Origin: Fulvivirga aurantia
GTDB taxonomy: Bacteria > Bacteroidota > Bacteroidia > Cytophagales > Cyclobacteriaceae
Reading direction: 5' to 3'
Length of the DNA stretch: 5,923 nt
NCBI RefSeq assembly: GCF_009711475.1
Contig: NZ_SMMD01000703.1
Span: forward strand, 1-5,923
The notes under the pieces were generated by a model that ran no database searches, had not been told where the DNA came from, and saw nothing but the letters and a program-made list of their open reading frames with translations. Of the stretch, positions 1 through 5,011 are shown one piece after another. The first letter of the stretch is position 1. The number at the start of each line of letters is the position of its first letter. The position numbers were made by a program, and so were the translations under genes.

Positions 1-43
1 AGGGGGCATGCATTACATTTAAGGATAAGAACAACGTCATCGG

Positions 44-796
44 TCAACATTCTCCGTCTTTCTTGCAAAGAAACCCAACTTGTCCAGATCTAAAGGGAAG
101 ATCATCATAGCCATCCATTTTGTCCACTCTGAATCCTACTTCAATCAAAATTTCCTCTATGTCCTTTTTTTTGAACAGTTTTTGTTTGTGTACCTCTTTA
201 CTCTTTCGATAGTGGTCACCGTCTTTAAGGAACAAGGTAATTGCTCGTGTCAATATACTTTCATTTTTTTCTACGTTTACTGATAGAAAAATTGTCCATA
301 AATCTTGCTCTATAACTTTTGAGTTGATCTGGGAGGTTTGCAAGATTTCGGTGGTGAGGATGTCAAAAACCAGGTAGCCCTGAGGCCTCAACGCATTGTA
401 TATTCGGGATATCAAATCTTTTAATTCATTTAAATCTCCCTTGTTGGCAAACAGATAGTTGAAACACTCACCAATTGAACAGACGATGTCGCATTGAGGG
501 ATTTGAAAGTCATAAATTGACTCAACGAGAAACTTAGTCTCTGGAGAATTTTGCTTAGCAAGCTCAATCATAGCAGCGGAATAATCAACCCCAATAATGT
601 TTATAGGTGACTCAGCGAGTTCTTGCTCCAGTCTTCCGCTGCCACACCCGAGGTCTACCAACAATTCTGCTCTGGGATTTTCACCCATGAGGCTGGCTAT
701 CACTTTAGTAGCTTTCTTTGCAAATTGTGAGTGTCCCTGGTCATGAACAAAGGCCAGATCTTTGCCATAATAAGCTGTGTTGTTTAAGTTGTCCAT
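44..796 (-). CDS. Class I SAM-dependent methyltransferase
   Basis: Predicted cytoplasmic methyltransferase that moves a methyl group from S-adenosylmethionine to an unknown acceptor. From the ATG at 796-794 it has 250 residues. The glycine-rich SAM-binding motif I, VDLGCGSGR, is at about residues 47-55. The acidic end of strand beta-2 is GVDYS at 69-73. A CSIGECFNYL stretch at 106-115 is typical of the post-II region in this family, and ALRPQGYLVFDIL at 135-147 is motif III. No signal peptide or membrane segment is visible. The frame stays open to a TTG at 847, and another ATG lies at 817, but those extra residues only shadow the 3' end of the DUF1287 gene. The family usually begins near the YYGKDLAFVHD block, so 796 is preferred. 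It starts 10 bases after the DUF1287 stop, which suggests co-transcription. The substrate cannot be read from sequence; small-molecule or ubiquinone-type methyltransferases are the nearest general relatives. Confidence 0.9.
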   Translation of the reverse strand: MDNLNNTAYYGKDLAFVHDQGHSQFAKKATKVIASLMGENPRAELLVDLGCGSGRLEQELAESPINIIGVDYSAAMIELAKQNSPETKFLVESIYDFQIPQCDIVCSIGECFNYLFANKGDLNELKDLISRIYNALRPQGYLVFDILTTEILQTSQINSKVIEQDLWTIFLSVNVEKNESILTRAITLFLKDGDHYRKSKEVHKQKLFKKKDIEEILIEVGFRVDKMDGYDDLPFRSGQVGFLCKKDGEC

Positions 797-806
797 ATGC
801 CCGCTG

Positions 807-1391
807 CTACTCTCCATACCGATAGTGCCCGATGATCTTAAAGTCAAATAACATATCTTCTAAAACCTGACCGCTGCCAATATTGTGGATAATCATTGGT
901 CGTAAGGTGTCTGTAGCTTTTTTAGTGGAAACGATACCTATATGCGTCATGCCACCGCTCAATTGCCAGCAAACAATATCGCCTGGCTGATAATTAGTAG
1001 GATTTTCGTTGATTGAAAGGGTCTTACCATATCGCCCGAAAAATGTCATAAGGTTTGGCACTCGTCTGTGGTCAATATTCTTATCAGGATGTGTTAACCC
1101 CCAATTTTTAGGATATAAGTCAAAATGAGCTTTCATGTCTTCATGTACTTCCTTCTGTAAGTCAATGCCGATTTTTCGGTATGCCCTGATAACTACATCG
1201 GTACAAACGCCCTTATTAGCAGGCACATCTCCATTGGGGTAATCAAGCCGAAAATAAGAGGGATCATAAATAACCTGTTGATTGGTGAGTGTGAGCGTAG
1301 AGTCTGCAAGCGCTCTGTAAAAGTCTGTTTGCGCAAATACTGAACTACTTAAGAACAGAAGGGAGAATATGTGGAGTAGTTTCAGCTTCAT
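807..1391 (-). CDS. Secreted DUF1287 domain protein (YijF-like)
   Basis: A 194-residue exported protein of the DUF1287 family, whose biochemical role is not established. Residues 1-20 form a signal peptide (MKLKLL, a hydrophobic run, then VFA before Q21), so the mature protein should be periplasmic. The family signature is clear: YDPSYFRLDYPNGDVP at about 42-57, GVCTDVVIRAYR at 61-72, VHEDM at 82-86, the HRR of IDHRRVPNL at 108-110, QPGDIVCW at 135-142, and THIGIV at 149-154. The pairing of Cys63 with His150 looks like the Cys/His arrangement of NlpC/P60-type cysteine hydrolases, so cell-wall amidase activity is possible but inferred. Length matches the family. It starts with ATG 38 bases after the serine hydrolase stop and ends just before the methyltransferase, in a run of envelope-related genes. 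Confidence 0.93.
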   Translation of the reverse strand: MKLKLLHIFSLLFLSSSVFAQTDFYRALADSTLTLTNQQVIYDPSYFRLDYPNGDVPANKGVCTDVVIRAYRKIGIDLQKEVHEDMKAHFDLYPKNWGLTHPDKNIDHRRVPNLMTFFGRYGKTLSINENPTNYQPGDIVCWQLSGGMTHIGIVSTKKATDTLRPMIIHNIGSGQVLEDMLFDFKIIGHYRYGE

Positions 1392-1429
1392 TTTAGATAT
1401 AACGACTATTTTATTCTCACCTTATAATT

Positions 1430-2464
1430 CTATGGATTTTCGTTTCTAATAATCTTTACAATTCTGTTATTAATTATTTCTGATAGGTTCCAGTTGAGTA
1501 GTTTAGCGTCTGTTGTGTTGTAGAATTGAACGACAACGGCATCAATATCTTTGTAATAATTGGCGAAACTCTGGTATCCTGGAACCCAACCGCCATGTTC
1601 AAATTCATAGATGGAAGCATAGATTTCTTGCTCTCCTTTTTCAAATATAGAACCATCGTTTAAAGCTCTCATAAAAGTGCCTAAATCGTCAGCGGTGGCT
1701 AACATACCATGTTCGTCCTTTTTTAAATCATATGGATGATCTACATGATAACCACTCATTACATCGTCTAAATTCACATCATTGAGTGAGCTGAAGGTAT
1801 TGTTAAGATTTAGAGGGACTAAAATTTCTTCCTTTATGAATTGAAAATTATCATAGCCAAGTTCATCATCCATTATCTTATTGAGCAGAAGATAATTGGT
1901 GTTACAGTACTCATAATCTTCACCGGGCTCAAAGTTGGCTGGTTTATCTAAAATCAACGACAGGCTTTCTTCGTAGCTCTTTGTTGGTTCTGACCAAAAA
2001 TTAGGAGCATCCGTAAAATTAGGAATGCCACTTCTGTGCTGAATGAGTAGTCTCAAAGTGATTTTATCAACGTTTTCGATTCTTCCTACCAAATTTGGCA
2101 GATAATCAGCAATGGTCTTATCTAAAGAAAGCCGTCCATCGCTTACCAGTTTTGTTACGGCTACGGCATCATAGAGCTTACTAATACTGGCAATTTTAAA
2201 CAGTGCATGAGGATTGGCAACTGTCTTGGTTTCTCTATTGTGCCAGCCGGAAGCTAAATATTGAGGCGGCTTACCAGCCTGGTCTACGTAAACGATAACA
2301 CCCTCAAAGCCTTGCTCAACGGCCTCGTCTAATTGCCCTTGAAGCGTATCGGGTAGCGGAAGGAGCCAGGCTTTGACCAAAATCCATGGTACGAAGAATA
2401 AAGAAATGATAGTACCAACTAACAATGTAATCCTCACGATTAGCGTTTTTCTCTTTTTGGTCAT
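1430..2464 (-). CDS. Beta-lactamase family serine hydrolase (class C/PBP-like), membrane-anchored
   Basis: A 344-residue protein of the PF00144 beta-lactamase/esterase/DD-peptidase superfamily. A hydrophobic segment at residues 8-30 follows a KKRK start, so it is probably tethered to the inner membrane with the domain outside, or has an uncleaved signal. All three active-site motifs are visible: SISK with nucleophile Ser93 and Lys96 (in FKIASISK), YCN with Tyr186 and Asn188, and HGG at 290-292 in place of KTG. HRSGIPNF at about 143-150 and the HGMLATADDLGTFMRAL block at 252-268 are also typical. The HGG triad and overall style match Bacteroidota 'serine hydrolase' relatives more than true AmpC resistance enzymes, so an esterase or D-amino-acid peptidase role is likelier than antibiotic resistance. 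ATG start at 2464. The upstream gap of 121 bases could hold its own promoter; no clear TAnnTTTG box is seen. Confidence 0.94.
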   Translation of the reverse strand: MTKKRKTLIVRITLLVGTIISLFFVPWILVKAWLLPLPDTLQGQLDEAVEQGFEGVIVYVDQAGKPPQYLASGWHNRETKTVANPHALFKIASISKLYDAVAVTKLVSDGRLSLDKTIADYLPNLVGRIENVDKITLRLLIQHRSGIPNFTDAPNFWSEPTKSYEESLSLILDKPANFEPGEDYEYCNTNYLLLNKIMDDELGYDNFQFIKEEILVPLNLNNTFSSLNDVNLDDVMSGYHVDHPYDLKKDEHGMLATADDLGTFMRALNDGSIFEKGEQEIYASIYEFEHGGWVPGYQSFANYYKDIDAVVVQFYNTTDAKLLNWNLSEIINNRIVKIIRNENP

Positions 2465-2585
2465 CGATATAAGGTTAGTGTGATACTGCCCTTATTGACA
2501 ATTGGGCGGGTTAGAAAGTGAAAGTAATACAATCTTACGATTCTCAAGGAGTAGTGTTACATATCGTGTGAATAGTGACAGTTTC

Positions 2586-3104
2586 TTATTCGCTCTCAGT
2601 TTTTAAATAAGTGATCGGGTTTAGGTAAAACATCTTCTTCCAACCTTGTGGACCAGTGTCTATTCGCCAAACATAAGGCAGTAAAGTAACTATTGAATAA
2701 TGAACGTGTGGGGGTTTTCCTTTGGCATTGCCGCTATCTCCAACTGTGCCAATTTTGTCGTTTCTATTGGTCCACCCAAAAGAGGCTGTGATTTCATCTA
2801 AATGCGCATAGTAGTGTATTCGCCATTTCGGCCCTAAAATAATGACAATTTTACCACCCATTTTTATCTTACCGGTGTAGAGTATGAGCCCTGATGTTGA
2901 AGCGTTTAGGTTAGTACCCTTCTTGGCAAAGATGTCAACGCCTTTATGTGTTCCTGATTTGCCCCAAGGGTAATACCAAAATGATTGCTGATTATAATCC
3001 TTGGCCGAAGCATTCTCTACGGGCATTGTAAAATGTTGTGGAATCAATAGACCAGCGATCAGTATGCATAGCAGGCCTATTAGTATTTCGGTTCTTCGTT
3101 TCAA
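2586..3104 (-). CDS. M23 family metallopeptidase (LytM/peptidoglycan endopeptidase type), TTG start
   Basis: A 172-residue zinc peptidase that probably cuts peptidoglycan cross-bridges or stem peptides outside the inner membrane. A single hydrophobic segment at about residues 8-23 acts as a membrane anchor or signal. The M23 ligands are all present: HKGVD with His53 and Asp57, YYAHLD with His101, and HVH with His133 and His135, the last being the HxH zinc/catalytic pair. The core is short, so this is a nearly stand-alone catalytic domain. The only start that keeps the hydrophobic segment is TTG at 3104-3102, because a TAA stop lies four codons upstream in frame. An ATG at 3124 in another frame opens a 7-codon reading frame that ends in TGA overlapping this TTG. 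One extra T in the run of five T (coding strand) would join the two and give an ATG-started protein. No RBS settles the choice. Positioned 121 bases upstream of the serine hydrolase on the same strand. Confidence 0.9.
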   Translation of the reverse strand: MKRRTEILIGLLCILIAGLLIPQHFTMPVENASAKDYNQQSFWYYPWGKSGTHKGVDIFAKKGTNLNASTSGLILYTGKIKMGGKIVIILGPKWRIHYYAHLDEITASFGWTNRNDKIGTVGDSGNAKGKPPHVHYSIVTLLPYVWRIDTGPQGWKKMFYLNPITYLKTESE

Positions 3105-3349
3105 AAAGTCAGCTTAAGATTCATAATTTCGTTTTAGTCAAGATGCCATTTAATGTTCAAGATGTCAACAATCCAAGACTTCATTGCCAAATTGTCGTTG
3201 TTCATTCTAACATTCATGTTCTTTCAAATTATATGCAATTAGATATAAATAGATGAAATAGGATTGATCTATATTCTTTTGCATATAGCTATAACTTAAT
3301 CTTCAAATTCCCTGAGGATTTTCAGTGGTAGACGAGAACAAGCTATTAT

Positions 3350-4519
3350 TTAATCATCCTTAGCAGCAGGTTTTATCCTAATAAGCTTTCCATTTGGTTC
3401 GTCTGTTAGCATGTAGAGTTTGCCATTTGGGCTTTGAGCTACTTTTCGTGAACGCACTCTATCGTTTACAAATAATTCCTCTACATGAATGGGTGTAGTT
3501 CCATCTAGTTTTATTCTCCACAAGCTACCTCGTGACAAACCAGCCAAAATAATGTCGCCTTGCCAGGCAGGAAATTCTGATCCTCTATAAATGCACAAGC
3601 CTGTTGGCGCTATGGTCTGCAGCCAGTAGTGTTGAGGTGCTGTAAATTCTACATTCTCCATTATTGGCGGTTCATAGTTAGAGTTCCTGTATTTTCCTGT
3701 AGTCTTGATTGGCCAGCCATAGTTGGCTCCTTTTTGCAAAAGGTTGAGTTCATCTCCTTGAACAGAGCCATGTTCACTAAACCATAGCATGCCGGTTAGT
3801 GTATCAAGTGCAATTCCCTGGGCGGCTCTTATACCTGTAGCATAAATGCTTGATATTTTTTCATTTCCAAAATCAGGATTGTCTGTAGGGATGCTGCCAT
3901 CATCATTTAGTCTGTGGATTTTTCCTCGTTTATCATCTAAATCTTGAGCAATGGGAAGGGTAGGTTGTTCATTTTCATTGTAATACCGCTCTCCAATTGT
4001 GAAATATAATTTGCTGTCTTTCCCAAACACCATTCCGCCACCATAGTGAAAAAGGTCAAACCGATAGGGGTCTGCTACAAAGATGGTTTCAATATTTGTC
4101 AGAGAGTCATCGTTAAGTTTAGCCCTTATAATTTTAGTGGTTGTTCCATTTGAATTTTCAGCTGCATAGGAAATGTAAATGAGTTGATTGCTCTTGAAAT
4201 TTGGGTGTTGTACCACCTCGAACAAGCCTGAATTATCACGAAAATCTTTTACCCTGATGCTATCAACCAAATCAGAAGGAAACCCTTTTATTTTAATTCT
4301 GGACTTGTCTTTTAGATTGGCTTTTATCAGATCTCCGTCCTTTTCTGTGATTAAAACTTCATCCTCGCTAAGGAATGAAATGCTCCAGGGATGTCTTAAG
4401 CTATCAAGGACGATCTCTTTTACGGGGGTAGGGTTAAAAACCTGATTCTTCTGATCGATTTTTTTGCAGGATTGAAATAAAACCAGGAAAAGAGAAACAA
4501 CTAATACAGATTTCTTCAT
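3350..4519 (-). CDS. PQQ-dependent sugar dehydrogenase (glucose/sorbosone dehydrogenase family), predicted lipoprotein
   Basis: A 389-residue protein of the six-bladed beta-propeller GSDH family (PF07995), which oxidises aldose sugars with pyrroloquinoline quinone and calcium. Residues 1-17 form a lipoprotein signal with the lipobox LFQSC, so Cys18 is probably lipidated. Family blocks follow in order: LRHPWSISFL at 41-50, VLITEKDGDL at 55-64, GLFEVVQHPNF at 98-108, FHYGGGMVFG at 157-166 with likely catalytic His158, RGKIHRLNDDGSIPTDNP at 198-215, ATGIRAAQGIALD at 227-239, SEHG at 248-251 with GDELN at 255-259 near the calcium site, GANYGWP at 264-270, IAPTG at 303-307, and a C-terminal LYMLTDEPNGKLIRI. 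Two blocks deviate: many relatives have HxGGR and GHRNPQG where this has HYGGG and GIRAAQG, so cofactor or substrate use may differ. ATG start at 4519 behind an A-rich leader containing GAAGAAAA. PQQ could be scavenged; no PQQ synthesis gene is in the window. Confidence 0.92.
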   Translation of the reverse strand: MKKSVLVVSLFLVLFQSCKKIDQKNQVFNPTPVKEIVLDSLRHPWSISFLSEDEVLITEKDGDLIKANLKDKSRIKIKGFPSDLVDSIRVKDFRDNSGLFEVVQHPNFKSNQLIYISYAAENSNGTTTKIIRAKLNDDSLTNIETIFVADPYRFDLFHYGGGMVFGKDSKLYFTIGERYYNENEQPTLPIAQDLDDKRGKIHRLNDDGSIPTDNPDFGNEKISSIYATGIRAAQGIALDTLTGMLWFSEHGSVQGDELNLLQKGANYGWPIKTTGKYRNSNYEPPIMENVEFTAPQHYWLQTIAPTGLCIYRGSEFPAWQGDIILAGLSRGSLWRIKLDGTTPIHVEELFVNDRVRSRKVAQSPNGKLYMLTDEPNGKLIRIKPAAKDD

Positions 4520-4541
4520 TTTTCTTCAGGTTGCTGTTTAA

Positions 4542-4559
4542 GGTAAGTGTATGGTAAGT
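4542..4559. repeat. Direct repeat GGTAAGT, 11-base period, upstream of the sugar dehydrogenase
   Basis: GGTAAGT occurs at 4542-4548 and again at 4553-4559, so identical 7-mers sit one helical turn apart. They are 23-40 bases upstream of the sugar dehydrogenase ATG, read as ACTTACC on its coding strand. The spacing would suit a regulator binding one face of the DNA, but two short copies can easily arise by chance. Confidence 0.3.
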
Positions 4560-4641
4560 AGGGCATTTCGAAGACTAAGTTTGTTAAGAGCCAAAAACTT
4601 GCGGTAACCACTATCCACCCTATATTTTATTCCCAATTTAA

Positions 4642-4725
4642 TTATTTATTTTTAGGATTACAGTATGATGAAATCTTATCCAAATCACCATTTGTATTGA
4701 ATTCATAAACATCGCAGGCTTGCCA
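4642..4725 (-). pseudogene. 3' fragment resembling a SnoaL/NTF2-like protein
   Basis: On the minus strand one frame reads WQACDVYEFNTNGDLDKI and continues through SSYCNPKNK to a TAA at 4644-4642. This resembles the C-terminal strands of SnoaL-like/NTF2-fold proteins, which often end with a D-V-Y/F-E-F-x-x-x-G-x-I-x-x-x-x-x-Y pattern. A TAG lies directly upstream at 4728-4726 and no start codon or N-terminal part of such a protein is found, so this is at most the last 27 codons of a lost gene. The match rests on a short motif remembered from the family and could be coincidence. It lies downstream of the GNAT remnant on the same strand and about 120 bases upstream of the sugar dehydrogenase start. 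Confidence 0.42.
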
Positions 4726-4728
4726 CTA

Positions 4729-4756
4729 CTCAGAGTCACTCGTAGAGGACTCTGAG
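4729..4756. repeat. Strong hairpin, 9+3 base pairs with one bulge
   Basis: CTCAGAGTC at 4729-4737 is perfectly complementary to GACTCTGAG at 4748-4756. Inside, after a single bulged A at 4738, CTC (4739-4741) pairs with GAG (4745-4747) around the 3-base loop GTA. Neither strand has a T run after the stem, so it is not a standard intrinsic terminator. It sits exactly between the GNAT remnant and the SnoaL-like fragment, which suggests a junction or mobile-element scar, or a protein-binding or RNA structure. Its function is unknown. Confidence 0.7.
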
Positions 4757-4786
4757 GGAGATAAAATGTTAGCAACTGGCTTATTC

Positions 4787-4916
4787 TCAGTTAAAATGCA
4801 TTTTCATTCCTTCAAATTAAGAAGGTAATGGAATTTGAAGATTTCCCCTTTTCTTTCCAAGTTCATTATCCAACAATTACTGAAACATTACTTTCTGTTG
4901 CTTTTCTAAAGTTCAT
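4787..4916 (-). pseudogene. GNAT N-acetyltransferase remnant (5' end only, frameshifted)
   Basis: From an ATG at 4916-4914 the minus strand reads MNFRKATESNVSVIVG and then stops (TAA at 4868-4866). A second frame beginning at 4870 reads DNELGKKRGNLQIPLPS and then TAA at 4819-4817, after which FEGMKMHFN follows in the same frame to TGA at 4789-4787. Together these match the N-terminus of small GNAT acetyltransferases, which typically start M-x-x-R-x-A-T and, after a few residues, carry D-D-E-L-G-x-x-R and a P-L-P motif. The join between V-I-V and D-N-E is missing about four residues, consistent with a small out-of-frame deletion. The acetyl-CoA binding motif and the whole C-terminal part are absent, so this cannot make an enzyme. 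It lies 93 bases downstream of the quinone oxidoreductase on the same strand. Confidence 0.72.
4793..4840. repeat. Palindrome plus overlapping, mutually exclusive inverted repeats
   Basis: AAAATGCATTTT at 4793-4804 is a perfect 12-base palindrome. Directly beside it CTTCAAATT (4810-4818) pairs perfectly with AATTTGAAG (4832-4840) across 13 bases. The left arm can instead form a smaller hairpin, CCTTC (4809-4813) with GAAGG (4821-4825). The two folds exclude each other, as in attenuators, but all of this falls inside the GNAT remnant and may simply be sequence left from coding DNA. Confidence 0.45.
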
Positions 4917-4941
4917 TTTACAGCTCAGGTTTTCACTTTTG

Positions 4942-4976
4942 CCCACGGTTAGTTTATGCGTAGTGCAACCGAAGGG
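4942..4976. repeat. Imperfect inverted repeat downstream of the quinone oxidoreductase
   Basis: On the plus strand CCC-A-CGGTT (4942-4950) can pair with AACCG-AA-GGG (4967-4976) around a 16-base loop, giving eight pairs with a small internal loop. It lies 34-68 bases beyond the quinone oxidoreductase stop and before the GNAT remnant. No T run follows on the coding strand, so it is a poor terminator. Its place between two unrelated small-gene units recalls a cassette recombination site, but the usual RYYYAAC and GTTRRRY boxes are not present in the right order. Confidence 0.4.
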
Positions 4977-4985
4977 AACATTATC

Positions 4986-5011
4986 GCATATACTAAATTG
5001 TGTGCTTTTTT
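4986..5011 (+). terminator. Possible plus-strand intrinsic terminator
   Basis: GCATATA (4986-4992) pairs with TGTGTGC (4999-5005), with two G-U pairs as RNA, around a 6-base loop. It is followed at once by six T (5006-5011). This has the shape of a weak intrinsic terminator for plus-strand transcription, ending right at the quinone oxidoreductase stop codon. No plus-strand gene is recognised upstream, so it may be fortuitous. On the minus strand the wobble pairs become mismatches and no T run follows. Confidence 0.25.

Noticed and set aside
1..40. Possible start of another minus-strand gene at the ATG at 40-38, directly after the methyltransferase stop.
   Set aside because: Only 13 codons are visible before the window edge and they show no recognisable N-terminus.
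80..283. 67-codon open frame on the plus strand.
   Set aside because: It lies wholly antisense to the well-supported methyltransferase; its Phe/Tyr/Val-rich composition is that of the complement of coding DNA.
1474..1656. 60-codon minus-strand frame inside the serine hydrolase.
   Set aside because: It is an alternative frame of the serine hydrolase, whose HGG motif is encoded here in the main frame.
2488..2507. GCCC...GGGC inverted repeat 24-43 bases upstream of the serine hydrolase start.
   Set aside because: Only four strong pairs, with a poor inner stem and no T run; not enough to call an operator or attenuator.
3134..3217. 27-codon minus-strand frame (MNVRMNNDNLAMKSWI...) upstream of the M23 gene.
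   Set aside because: It looks loosely protein-like and could be a leader or gene remnant, but it is short, has no family match I recognise and no ribosome site; frames this long are expected by chance in AT-rich DNA.
3038..3256. 72-codon open frame on the plus strand overlapping the M23 start region.
   Set aside because: It has no recognisable domain, is partly antisense to the peptidase anchor, and has no upstream gene context.
3269..3288. AT-rich inverted repeat CTATAT-8-ATATAG between the M23 gene and the sugar dehydrogenase.
   Set aside because: Six A/T-dominated pairs with an 8-base loop and no T run are too weak to call a terminator. The rest of 3125-3349 shows no gene, RNA or clear promoter.
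3298..3349. In-frame sense codons after the sugar dehydrogenase stop (…SRLPLKILREFED then TAA).
   Set aside because: The protein already ends at the usual family position, so a 17-codon open stretch after TAA is most likely chance rather than readthrough.
4188..4445. 85-codon open frame on the plus strand.
   Set aside because: It is fully inside and antisense to the sugar dehydrogenase, which has strong family blocks in this region.
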